Assembly (NCBI RefSeq): GCF_024198235.1
Contig: NZ_JAKCFB010000051.1
Coordinates: forward strand, 1-57,790
Direction: 5' to 3'
DNA from: Myxococcus dinghuensis
Lineage (GTDB): Bacteria; Myxococcota; Myxococcia; Myxococcales; Myxococcaceae
Length of the DNA stretch: 57,790 bases
The position numbers and the translations under genes are program-made. Positions 1 to 7,436 of this stretch are shown piece after piece. Each line of letters starts with the position of its first letter. Positions within the stretch are counted from its first letter, which is position 1. A model generated the notes under the pieces. It had not been told where the DNA came from. It was given only the letters and a program-made list of their open reading frames with translations, and made no database searches.

Positions 1-214
1 GCAGGTCCTGTCCGGCCACCGCCTTCTTCGTCCACTCACCCGTGGCCTCGGCCGTGGCGGCGGGCGGCGCGGCGGCGGGCGCGGGCGGCTTCTGCGCGGG
101 CGCGGCGGCGGGCGGCGGGGTGGCGGCGCTGCCAGCGGAGTCCTTCTTGTCGGAGTCCTTGCAGGCGGTGACGGTGAGGCACAGCAGGAGGGTTGTCAGG
201 ATTCGGGTTCGCAT
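1..214 (-). CDS. Lipoprotein, C-terminus beyond window
   Basis: The reading frame starts at ATG 214 and runs leftward out of the window; 71 residues are visible. The N-terminus is a lipoprotein signal: basic MRTR, a hydrophobic stretch, then the lipobox V-T-A-C with Cys18 as the predicted lipidated residue. A short charged stretch (KDSDKKDS) follows, then an Ala/Pro-rich linker to about residue 57, and the start of a folded part (TGEWTKKAVAG). The linker suggests a domain held away from the membrane. The function cannot be told from what is visible. Confidence 0.7.
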   Translation of the reverse strand, partial: MRTRILTTLLLCLTVTACKDSDKKDSAGSAATPPPAAAPAQKPPAPAAAPPAATAEATGEWTKKAVAGQDL

Positions 215-334
215 GGCGCGCGCAGCCTAGCCCACCTGCCACGGCGTCCGGGGAACGACCTGGAGCACCCGGGCCACCGGCCGTCTTCTCGACGGCAGAA
301 GCCACCACCTGCCCTGCGTCCCCGGGGCGGCCCG

Positions 335-1327
335 TCACCCGGACTCGAGCGCCAGGGCCACCATCACCTCCGTGACGTCACCCGGGTGGTAGCGCGACAG
401 GCCCGGCAGGGCGCGCAGCGCGGCCTGGGCGTGGTCCATGTCGTCCAGCCGCACCACGCGCGCGCCCGGCACCTCCGCGTCCACCGCCGTCACCATGCCG
501 TCCGACGCGTAGCGGTAGCGCTCGTGCAGGTAGCGCTGGAGCGGATACATCGTGGAGAGCCGGGACAGGCGGGAGGTGGCCAGCGACACGGTGGGGATGT
601 CCGTGGGGTAGGGGTGCTCCCGGACGAAGTCCATGCGCTGGGGATACGCCAGGTCCTCCACGGAGCGCGATACGCCGTGGAACAGCAGCGGGAAGGCGAA
701 GTCGATGAGGCGCCGCATCTCCGGCGCGGTGGCCAGGTCGTGCGCGATGGAGGAGCCGCCGTAGGGGGCCTGGAGCGTCACCACCGCGCGCACCACGCGC
801 CGCAGCTCCGGGTACAGCGCGAGCACGGCCGTGCACTCCACGCCGCCCTTGCTGTGCCCCACCAGCACCACCGACCGGCCGAAGTGCGCCGCGTCCAGCA
901 GCGCCTCGCGCAGCACCGCCACGTTGTCCCGCAGCAGGCCCTCCGTATCCACCGGCGCCTCGAGCACGTCCAGGCCCCGGCGCTCCAGCCGCTGCACGTT
1001 GTCCAGCAGGTAGCCGGGCAGCTCGTCGCCGAGCATGCCGCGCACCAGCACGTACTGGTGGCGCCGGGCCTCCGCGGGCAGCACCGGCTCGCCTTCCTTC
1101 ACGCGGGCGAGCAGTTGGTGGAAGCGCGGCGTCACGTCGGGCGAGGGCGGCGTCGTGCCCGTCGCGGCGCGCTGGAGCCAGCCGGCGAGACCCCCACAGC
1201 CGGGCCCCCACCAGCGGGACGCCGGGGGCAACCCGCGCAGTCCTCGCGTCAGCCGGGCGACGGCGCCGGGCTCGCGCGCGGGAGTGGGGACGGGAGAGGT
1301 GGGGTCGGGACCGGGCCACGAAGCCAT
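335..1327 (-). CDS. Alpha/beta-hydrolase (lipase-like)
   Basis: Protein of 330 residues beginning MASWPGPDP at ATG 1327. The frame is open far upstream, but that part lies over the divergent speD gene and reads as shadow coding. The nucleophile elbow GHSKGG (hydrophobic strand VVLVGHSKG) is the serine-hydrolase signature. The preceding VLVRGMLGDELPGYLLDNVQRLERRGLDV resembles the oxyanion/strand region of lipases, and a late DDMDHAQA could supply the catalytic His. There is no clear signal peptide. It is probably a cytoplasmic lipase/esterase of the triacylglycerol-lipase superfamily; the substrate is unknown. It is transcribed away from the polyamine cluster, so the two may share the 1328-1427 promoter region. 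Confidence 0.75.
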   Translation of the reverse strand: MASWPGPDPTSPVPTPAREPGAVARLTRGLRGLPPASRWWGPGCGGLAGWLQRAATGTTPPSPDVTPRFHQLLARVKEGEPVLPAEARRHQYVLVRGMLGDELPGYLLDNVQRLERRGLDVLEAPVDTEGLLRDNVAVLREALLDAAHFGRSVVLVGHSKGGVECTAVLALYPELRRVVRAVVTLQAPYGGSSIAHDLATAPEMRRLIDFAFPLLFHGVSRSVEDLAYPQRMDFVREHPYPTDIPTVSLATSRLSRLSTMYPLQRYLHERYRYASDGMVTAVDAEVPGARVVRLDDMDHAQAALRALPGLSRYHPGDVTEVMVALALESG

Positions 1328-1427
1328 CGCGGGGGCGGAGCGTAGCGGGAAGCGGGCGCGGCGCGCCAACGCGCGGGAGTCCTTCGCGGCGGCCGCGCTT
1401 TCGTCTCGCGGGGCTCGTGCTAAGTAG

Positions 1428-1802
1428 GTGGAGGGCAGGAGGACTTCGAAGCTGACCACCGGACAGGAATGGCTGGTTGACGCGAGCGGCTGCTCGCCAG
1501 GGTTGCTCAAGGACGCGCGGGCGTTGGCCGCGCTCTTCGAGGAGCTCATCGTCCTGCTCGACCTGCGGGTCGTGGGCCAGCCCCAGTGGCACGTGTTCCC
1601 GGAGCCCGGTGGCATCACCGGCCTGACGCTCCTGGCGGAGAGCCACCTGGCCATCCACACGTTCCCGGAGCATGGCTTCGCCGCGCTCAACGTGTACTGC
1701 TGCCGCCCCCGCACCCGCCCGGACTTCGAGTCGCTCCTGGCCCGGCACGTGGGCGCGGCGTCCTGCCAGGTGCGCGAGCTGAAACGGGGGGTGACGGCGT
1801 GA
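1428..1802 (+). CDS. speD: S-adenosylmethionine decarboxylase proenzyme (SpeD/SpeH)
   Basis: Makes decarboxylated AdoMet, the aminopropyl donor for polyamine synthesis. The 124-residue length fits the short bacterial class. The motif AESHLAIHTFPEHG (residues 70-83) holds Ser72, where self-cleavage creates the pyruvoyl cofactor, and His77 in the conserved IHT; a Cys pair follows at 91-92. The annotated GTG start is at 1428. However, a strong AGGAGG (1437-1442) lies inside this frame, 9 nt before an in-frame CTG at 1452, which would give a product starting LTTGQEW. A rare CTG start is therefore possible. The stop overlaps the next gene by GTGA, implying translational coupling. First gene of the 1428-7269 cluster. 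Confidence 0.9.
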   Translation: MEGRRTSKLTTGQEWLVDASGCSPGLLKDARALAALFEELIVLLDLRVVGQPQWHVFPEPGGITGLTLLAESHLAIHTFPEHGFAALNVYCCRPRTRPDFESLLARHVGAASCQVRELKRGVTA

Positions 1803-3697
1803 CGCAGGGGAGGTGTCCGTCGTGTGGCGCGGACGTGGAGTTCACCGCGGGCTCCGCGCAGGTGGTGGTGTGCGGCCACTGCCAGACGGTGGTCGCGCGC
1901 AAGGGCGCGGACTTCGAGGCGCACGGGAAGATCGGCCGCATCCTCGCCACCGACTCCCCGCTCCAACTGGGCCTGGAGGGGCGTCATCAGCGCATCGGCT
2001 TCCGCATCGTGGGCCACCTCCAGAAGGACCACGGCGCGGGGCCCTGGGACGAGTGGTACGTCGAGTTCGACGACGGCCGCACCGGGTGGCTGAGCGAGTC
2101 CGAGGGCGCCTTCCACCTGCTGTTCGACGCGGGCGTCGAGGACGACGTCTGGCTCGGGGACCTGCACCCCGGTGAGCGGCTGCACCTGCGCAACCGGGCC
2201 TGGGTGGTGGAGGAGCGGGGCCACGGCCGCGTCGTCGCCGCGGAGGGCCAGCTCCCCAGCGACGTGGACCCCACGCGGGACTCCCACTACGTCGACGCCA
2301 CCGGCCCCAAGGGCGCCTTCCTCACCCTGGACTTCGGCACGCGGGACTCGGCGCCGGAGGCCTTCGTCGGCACCCGGCTGAAGCTGGAGCAGCTGGGCAT
2401 CGACACCGGGCAGCTGCGCACCCGCGCCCGGCGCAAGGTGGACCTGCAACAGGCGCGCTGCACCGAGTGCAACGGCCCGTTGGAGCTGCGCGCGCCGGAC
2501 AAGTCGCTGCGCGTGGGCTGCCCCTTCTGCGGCGCGCTGCTGGATGTCAGCGGCGGGAAGCTGTCCTTCCTGCGCCTGTTGGAGAAGCCCGACCACGCCC
2601 CCCTCATCCCGCTGGGCGCGCGGGGCACGCTGAAGGGCACGGAGTGGACGTGTATCGGCTTCCTCGTGCGCTCCTGCACGGTGGAGGGCGTGCGCTACCC
2701 GTGGGAGGAATACCTCCTCTACAACGCCTCCCAGGGCTTCACCTGGCTGATGGTCTCCAACGGCCACTGGGTGTTCCTGGAGCCCATCCCCGCGGGCGAC
2801 GTGTCGCTGTCACCGCACGTCTCCGCCTTCTTCGAGGGCCGGCGCTACCGGGCCTTCCAGGACGTCACCGCCGTCACGGAGACGGTGCAGGGCGAGTTCT
2901 ACTGGGAGGTGACGGCCGGCGAGCACGCGGAGGCGACCGAGTACGTGGCGCCGCCGTACTCCATCAACGTGGACGCCACCGAGGACGAGGTGACGTACAC
3001 CCACGGCGAGTACCTCGCGCCGCAGGTGGTGAAGGAGGCCTTCCAGTTGAAGGCGGTGGGGACGCCGGAGGGCATCCTCCCCAGCCAGCCCAACCCCTTC
3101 GCGGGGAGCGTGAAGTCGACCACGCTCTGGTCGCTGGCGTGGATCGCCGGGCTCTTCCTGCTGTCGGGCTTCTTCGCGGCGAGCGCGCTCGACAAGGTGG
3201 TGCTGGAGCGGACCGTCAACGTGCCCGCGGAGTCCGTCTCCGGGTCCGCGTCCGCGATGAGCTTCAGCCCGCCCTTCGAGCTGACCAGGCGCGGCAACAT
3301 GAAGGTGGAGATGACCACCCGCGTGGACAACGACTGGCTGGGCGTCCAGGGCGACCTCGTCAACCAGGAGACCGGGGACGTGGTCAGCTTCTACGAGGAG
3401 CTGAGCTACTACCACGGCAGCGACAGCGACGGCTCCTGGAGCGAGGGCAGCCCCTCCGCGAGCACGACGTTGAGCGTGCTGCCGGCGGGGACGTACGTGC
3501 TGCGCACCACGGCGTCGTTCGAGGCGGGGGCGCCGCGGGGCCGCGCCTTCGACGTGAAGCTCACGCACGACACGCCCCGGGGCGGCTGGTTCTGCGTGGC
3601 GCTGGTGCTCATCCTCCTGGGCCCCGTGCTCGCGTTCGCGCGCTCCAACAGCTTCGAGACGCGGCGCTGGGCGGACAGCAACCTGCACGGGGGATGA
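1799..3697 (+). CDS. DUF4178 zinc-ribbon membrane protein
   Basis: 632 residues from GTG 1799, overlapping speD by four bases. The N-terminus is a zinc ribbon (CPSCGADVEF then VCGHC), followed by a DUF4178-like beta domain (about 40-170). A second ribbon (CTECNG then CPFCGALLD, about 219-246) is followed by a second DUF4178-like domain (about 255-420). Two hydrophobic helices (about 443-462 and 595-615) bracket a roughly 130-residue, probably extracytoplasmic, beta-rich segment. The biochemical role of DUF4178 is not established. The family recurs beside DUF350 and aminopropyltransferase genes in many bacteria, as here, so a role in a membrane-linked polyamine process is inferred from context. 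Confidence 0.8.
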   Translation: MTQGRCPSCGADVEFTAGSAQVVVCGHCQTVVARKGADFEAHGKIGRILATDSPLQLGLEGRHQRIGFRIVGHLQKDHGAGPWDEWYVEFDDGRTGWLSESEGAFHLLFDAGVEDDVWLGDLHPGERLHLRNRAWVVEERGHGRVVAAEGQLPSDVDPTRDSHYVDATGPKGAFLTLDFGTRDSAPEAFVGTRLKLEQLGIDTGQLRTRARRKVDLQQARCTECNGPLELRAPDKSLRVGCPFCGALLDVSGGKLSFLRLLEKPDHAPLIPLGARGTLKGTEWTCIGFLVRSCTVEGVRYPWEEYLLYNASQGFTWLMVSNGHWVFLEPIPAGDVSLSPHVSAFFEGRRYRAFQDVTAVTETVQGEFYWEVTAGEHAEATEYVAPPYSINVDATEDEVTYTHGEYLAPQVVKEAFQLKAVGTPEGILPSQPNPFAGSVKSTTLWSLAWIAGLFLLSGFFAASALDKVVLERTVNVPAESVSGSASAMSFSPPFELTRRGNMKVEMTTRVDNDWLGVQGDLVNQETGDVVSFYEELSYYHGSDSDGSWSEGSPSASTTLSVLPAGTYVLRTTASFEAGAPRGRAFDVKLTHDTPRGGWFCVALVLILLGPVLAFARSNSFETRRWADSNLHGG

Positions 3698-3725
3698 CGC
3701 GCATGGCACGACGAGGAGTCGCGAC

Positions 3726-3887
3726 ATGAAGTGGTTCGGTGGCCTGGTGCTGCTGTTGTACGCGGTGGTGATGATGACCGGCTGGGCGCCCTTCTCCGGC
3801 GAGGAGCGGGACAAGGTACCCACCAACGTCCGCCGGGGGCCAGGCGGCGTGCTGCTCTGGACTGGTGGCTTTCAGGGAGGGAAGTGA
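3726..3887 (+). CDS. Small single-span membrane protein (53 aa)
   Basis: A 53-residue frame from ATG 3726 to TGA 3887, easily missed because of its length. The N-terminal hydrophobic segment (MKWFGGLVLLLYAVVMMTGW) is a signal or membrane anchor. The tail is short and polar with conserved-looking elements (PFSGEERDKVP, NVRRGPGG, TGGFQGGK). The stop codon shares one base with the ATG of the DUF350 gene, and the gene sits between DUF4178 and DUF350, so it is most likely a real co-translated component. I recognise no family by name; the Gly-rich end resembles small proteins I associate with DUF350 clusters, which is recollection only. Confidence 0.65.
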   Translation: MKWFGGLVLLLYAVVMMTGWAPFSGEERDKVPTNVRRGPGGVLLWTGGFQGGK

Positions 3888-4114
3888 TGTTGTTACTGGG
3901 CGCAGTGGTCAGCTGGCAGGGAGTGCTGGCGAGCGTCATCTATTCGCTCATCGGCCTGGCGGTGTTCGTGGCGGGTTTCTACGTCATCCGCCTCATCCTC
4001 CCGTTCGACGTGCACAAGGAGCTGGAGGCGGACCAGAACACGGCGGTCGGCATCGTCATCGGCTCCTTCATCCTCGGGCTCTCCATCATCGTCGCCGCCG
4101 CCATCAGCGGCTGA
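3887..4114 (+). CDS. DUF350 (YjfL-type) membrane protein
   Basis: 75 residues from ATG 3887, which overlaps the previous stop by one base. Two hydrophobic helices (about 14-36 and 54-74) flank a polar loop carrying DVHKELEADQNTAVG, the part typical of the DUF350/YjfL family. The family usually has one or two such repeats; this is the short form. In other bacteria it sits beside AdoMet decarboxylase, aminopropyltransferase and ATP-grasp ligase genes, and the function is unproven. Here it lies directly ahead of the membrane aminopropyltransferase, suggesting a membrane complex. Confidence 0.8.
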   Translation: MLLLGAVVSWQGVLASVIYSLIGLAVFVAGFYVIRLILPFDVHKELEADQNTAVGIVIGSFILGLSIIVAAAISG

Positions 4115-4144
4115 GCGTGCCGTCCTCCCGCGTGAAGTGACGCC

Positions 4145-5641
4145 TTGAACAAGACGCTGCTGTACATCACCGTCATCGTCATCGCGACGTGCGGGCTCGT
4201 CTACGAGCTCGTCGTCGGGGCGCTGGCCAGCTACCTGCTGGGTGACTCCATCACCCAGTTCTCCACCGTCATCGGCGGCTACCTCTTCGCGATGGGCATC
4301 GGCAGCTACCTGTCGCGCTACATCGACAAGGGGGTGGCCCAGCGCTTCGTGGAGGTGGAGCTGGCGGTGGCGCTGCTGGGCGGGCTGTGCGCGCCGCTGC
4401 TGTTCCTGACCTTCACGCTGACGGACCTGTTCCACGTCGCGCTGTACGGCAGCGTCATCGTCATCGGCACGCTGGTGGGGCTGGAGATTCCCCTCCTGTT
4501 GCGCATCCTCAAGGACCAGTTGAAGTTCAAGGACCTGGTCAGCCAGGTGCTCTCGCTGGACTACCTGGGGGCGCTGGCGGCCAGCGTGGCCTTCCCGCTG
4601 CTGCTGGTGCCGAAGCTGGGGCTGGTGCGCACCTCGCTCCTGTTCGGCATCCTCAACGCGGGCGTGGGCCTGTGGAGCACGTGGCTGCTCGCGCCGCTGC
4701 TCGGCAACCCGCTGCGCCTGCGCGTCAAGGCGGTGCTCCTGACGGTGCTCCTGGTCGTGGGCTTCGTGCTGGGCGACCGGCTGACGACGTTCTACGAGGA
4801 CCAGCTCTACGCGGACGACGTGGTGCACGCGTCCAGCTCGCCCTACCAGCGCATCGTGCTGACGCGCGGCAAGCGGGGCTTCTCGCTGTTCCTCAACGGC
4901 AACCTCCAGTTCGCCAGCATCGACGAGTACCGCTACCACGAGCCGCTGGTGCACCCGGCGATGATTCGCGCGGGGAAGGTGGAGCACGTGCTCATCCTCG
5001 GCGGTGGGGACGGGCTGGCCGCGCGCGAGGTGCTGCGCTACCCGGAGGTGCGCTCGGTGACGCTGGTGGACCTGGACCCGGCGATCACGGGCCTGGCCAC
5101 GCGCTACGACGAGCTGGCGCGGCTCAACGGGCACTCCATGACGGACGGGCGCATGCGCGTGGTCAACGCGGACGCCATGCGCTTCCTCACCGAGGGCACG
5201 CAGCGCTACGACGTGGTGGTGGTGGACTTCCCGGACCCGAACAACTTCGCGCTGGGCAAGCTGTACACCACGGGCTTCTACAAGCTGCTCAAGAAGCGGC
5301 TGTCGCCGGACGGCGTGGCGGTGGTGCAGAGCACCAGCCCGCTGTTCGCCCGGCAGTCCTTCTGGTGCGTGGAGGCGACGCTGAAGGCCGCGGGCTTCTG
5401 GACGCAGCCGTACCACGCGCTGGTGCCCTCCTTCGGGGAGTGGGGCTACGTGCTGGTGGCCCACGAGGCCCCGGGCTTCCACCGGCCGCTGCCGGAGGGC
5501 CTGCGCTTCCTGGACATGGCCACGCTGGAGGCGCTCTCCCAGTTCCCCCCGGACATGGGGCCCATGCCCGCGGAGGTGAACCGGCTGAACAACCAGGTGC
5601 TGGTGCACTACTACGAGGCGGAGTGGCGCCGGTGGAACTGA
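4145..5641 (+). CDS. Membrane-embedded polyamine aminopropyltransferase
   Basis: 498 residues from TTG 4145. The first ~225 residues contain about seven hydrophobic helices; the rest is a spermidine-synthase fold. Seen motifs: LILGGGDGLAAREVLR with VTLVDLDP (AdoMet-type nucleotide binding) and VVVDFPDPNNFALGKLYTTGFY, the membrane-SpeE version of the catalytic Asp region. It should transfer an aminopropyl group from the SpeD product to an amine acceptor. The membrane domain and the lack of a soluble partner suggest a lipid, cell-surface or membrane-delivered acceptor rather than free putrescine; this is inference. The 3' end overlaps the FAD oxidase gene by 10 nt. Confidence 0.85.
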   Translation: MNKTLLYITVIVIATCGLVYELVVGALASYLLGDSITQFSTVIGGYLFAMGIGSYLSRYIDKGVAQRFVEVELAVALLGGLCAPLLFLTFTLTDLFHVALYGSVIVIGTLVGLEIPLLLRILKDQLKFKDLVSQVLSLDYLGALAASVAFPLLLVPKLGLVRTSLLFGILNAGVGLWSTWLLAPLLGNPLRLRVKAVLLTVLLVVGFVLGDRLTTFYEDQLYADDVVHASSSPYQRIVLTRGKRGFSLFLNGNLQFASIDEYRYHEPLVHPAMIRAGKVEHVLILGGGDGLAAREVLRYPEVRSVTLVDLDPAITGLATRYDELARLNGHSMTDGRMRVVNADAMRFLTEGTQRYDVVVVDFPDPNNFALGKLYTTGFYKLLKKRLSPDGVAVVQSTSPLFARQSFWCVEATLKAAGFWTQPYHALVPSFGEWGYVLVAHEAPGFHRPLPEGLRFLDMATLEALSQFPPDMGPMPAEVNRLNNQVLVHYYEAEWRRWN

Positions 5642-7269
5642 CGCGGCGGGAGCTCGTCGCCGCGTTCCTCGGCTCGGCGGTGGCGGCCAGCGCCTGCAAG
5701 CGCGAGAGCGCCCCGCGCGCGCCCATCCCCGGCGCCGTGGTGGACCGCGCGGTGGAGCTGGGGCACCGCCTGCGCGGCGGTCCGCTGCCACGGGCGGAGG
5801 CCGTGGAGCCGGTGGACGTGCTGGTGGTGGGCGGCGGCGTGGCGGGCCTGTCCGCCGCGTGGCGGCTCAAGGGCGCGGGCGTGAAGGACGTGCGGGTGGT
5901 GGAGCTGGAGGCGGAGGTGGGCGGCACGTCCCGTTCGGGGCGCAACGCCGTGTCCGCGTTCCCCTGGGGCGCGCACTACCTGCCGGCGCCGTTGGAGGAC
6001 CGGGGGCCGGTGGTGCGGCTCCTGCGGGAGATGGGGGCGGTGGCCGGCGTGGACGCGCAGGGCCTGCCCACGTTCGAGGAGGAGCTGCTCATCCAGGAGC
6101 CGGACGAGCGCCTCTTCTACCAGGGGCACTGGTACGAGGGCCTCTACCTGCGCGTGGGCGCCACGCCGGAGGACCTGGCGGAGCTGGCGCGCTTCGACGC
6201 GCGCATGAACGCCTTCGCCGCCGCGCGCGACGCGAAGGGGCGCAAGGCCTTCGCCGTGCCCACGGCCCTGTCCAGCGACGACGCGGAGTGGACCGCGCTG
6301 GACGCGCTGAGCATGGCGGAGTGGCTGACGCGCGAGGGCTTCCGCTCCGCGCGGTTGAAGTGGCTGGTGGACTACGCGTGCCGCGACGACTACGGCGCGG
6401 TGTCCGAGCACGTCTCCGCGTGGGCCGGCATCTGGTACTTCGCCGCGCGGCAGAACGGGCAGGGTGAGCGCAGCGAGGGGTTCCTGAGCTGGCCCGAGGG
6501 CAATGGCCGGCTCGTCCAGCAACTGGCGTCCTCGCTGCCCCCTGGCGCGGTGTCGCGCGACGTGCTGGCGCACACGGTGACGCCGGGCGAGCAGGGCTGC
6601 CGCGTGGACGCGCTGGACGCGCGCACGGGCCAGCCCCGCGCCTTCCAGGCCCGGCAGGTGGTGCTGGCCTGCCCGCGCTTCATCGCCGCGCACGTGGTGG
6701 AGCCGTGGCGGCGCGAGCGCCCGTCGTGGCTGGGCGCGTTCAGCTATGCGCCCTGGGTGGTGGCCAACCTGACGCTGTCCTCGCCGCCCGCGTCGCGCGG
6801 CTTCCCGCTGGCGTGGGACAACGTCTTCTACGAGAGCCGCAGCCTGGGCTACGTGGTGGCCACGCACCAGCTGCTGCGCCAGGACGAGCGCGGGCCCACG
6901 GTGCTCACGTGGTACCTGCCCATGGCGGGCGCGGACGTGAAGGCGGAGCGGGAGAAGGCGCTGTCGGCCAGCTACGCGGACTGGGAGGCGCTGGTGATGG
7001 CGGACCTGCGGCCGGCGCACCCGGGCATTTCCGCACAGGCGCAGCGGCTGGAGGTGCAGCGCTGGGGGCACGCCATGGTGCGGCCCACGCCGGGCTTCGT
7101 CTGGGGCCCGGAGCGCCGCGCCGCCGCGCAGAGCCTGGGCCGCCACCTGCACTTCGCGCACACGGACCTGGGTGGGCTGGCCCTCTTCGAGGAGGCCAAC
7201 TGGTTCGGGGTGAAGGCCGCCGAGCGCGTGCTCGCCGAGCTGGACGTCCGCTCGGAGAGCTGGCTGTAG
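5632..7269 (+). CDS. Tat/lipoprotein-type FAD-dependent amine oxidase-like protein
   Basis: 545 residues from GTG 5632. The N-terminus LTRRELVAAFLGSAVAASAC reads as a twin-arginine signal ending in a lipobox (ASAC), predicting a folded flavoprotein exported and anchored by lipid. The Rossmann motif VVGGGVAGLSAAWRL, with the acidic strand end VVELE and GGTSRSGRN, is typical of the flavin amine oxidase/phytoene desaturase superfamily. The C-terminus (HFAHTDLGGLALFEEANWFGVKAAE) matches the FAD-closing region of that fold. Overlap with the aminopropyltransferase argues for one operon. An exported amine oxidase could act on the cluster product; the substrate is unknown. Confidence 0.75.
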   Translation: MELTRRELVAAFLGSAVAASACKRESAPRAPIPGAVVDRAVELGHRLRGGPLPRAEAVEPVDVLVVGGGVAGLSAAWRLKGAGVKDVRVVELEAEVGGTSRSGRNAVSAFPWGAHYLPAPLEDRGPVVRLLREMGAVAGVDAQGLPTFEEELLIQEPDERLFYQGHWYEGLYLRVGATPEDLAELARFDARMNAFAAARDAKGRKAFAVPTALSSDDAEWTALDALSMAEWLTREGFRSARLKWLVDYACRDDYGAVSEHVSAWAGIWYFAARQNGQGERSEGFLSWPEGNGRLVQQLASSLPPGAVSRDVLAHTVTPGEQGCRVDALDARTGQPRAFQARQVVLACPRFIAAHVVEPWRRERPSWLGAFSYAPWVVANLTLSSPPASRGFPLAWDNVFYESRSLGYVVATHQLLRQDERGPTVLTWYLPMAGADVKAEREKALSASYADWEALVMADLRPAHPGISAQAQRLEVQRWGHAMVRPTPGFVWGPERRAAAQSLGRHLHFAHTDLGGLALFEEANWFGVKAAERVLAELDVRSESWL

Positions 7270-7436
7270 CGGCGGGCGGGCCGGGCCCTGGTCGCCCGGG
7301 CGCGCCCCGGGGACAGCGGTGGGCGTCGCGCGGCGTGCCCATCCCTCATCCTCGGGGCGGGCCGCGTGCCGCATTCGCGACAGACGGATGCGTGGCGAGG
7401 CGCCGGTCCCCGTGGCTCGACTTCACGGAGGCCCTC

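Noticed and set aside
335..2767. An 810-residue leftward frame covering the hydrolase and most of the speD/DUF4178 region
   Set aside because: Only the part up to ATG 1327 has real protein features; the rest is the complementary frame of speD and DUF4178, kept open by GC-rich codon structure.
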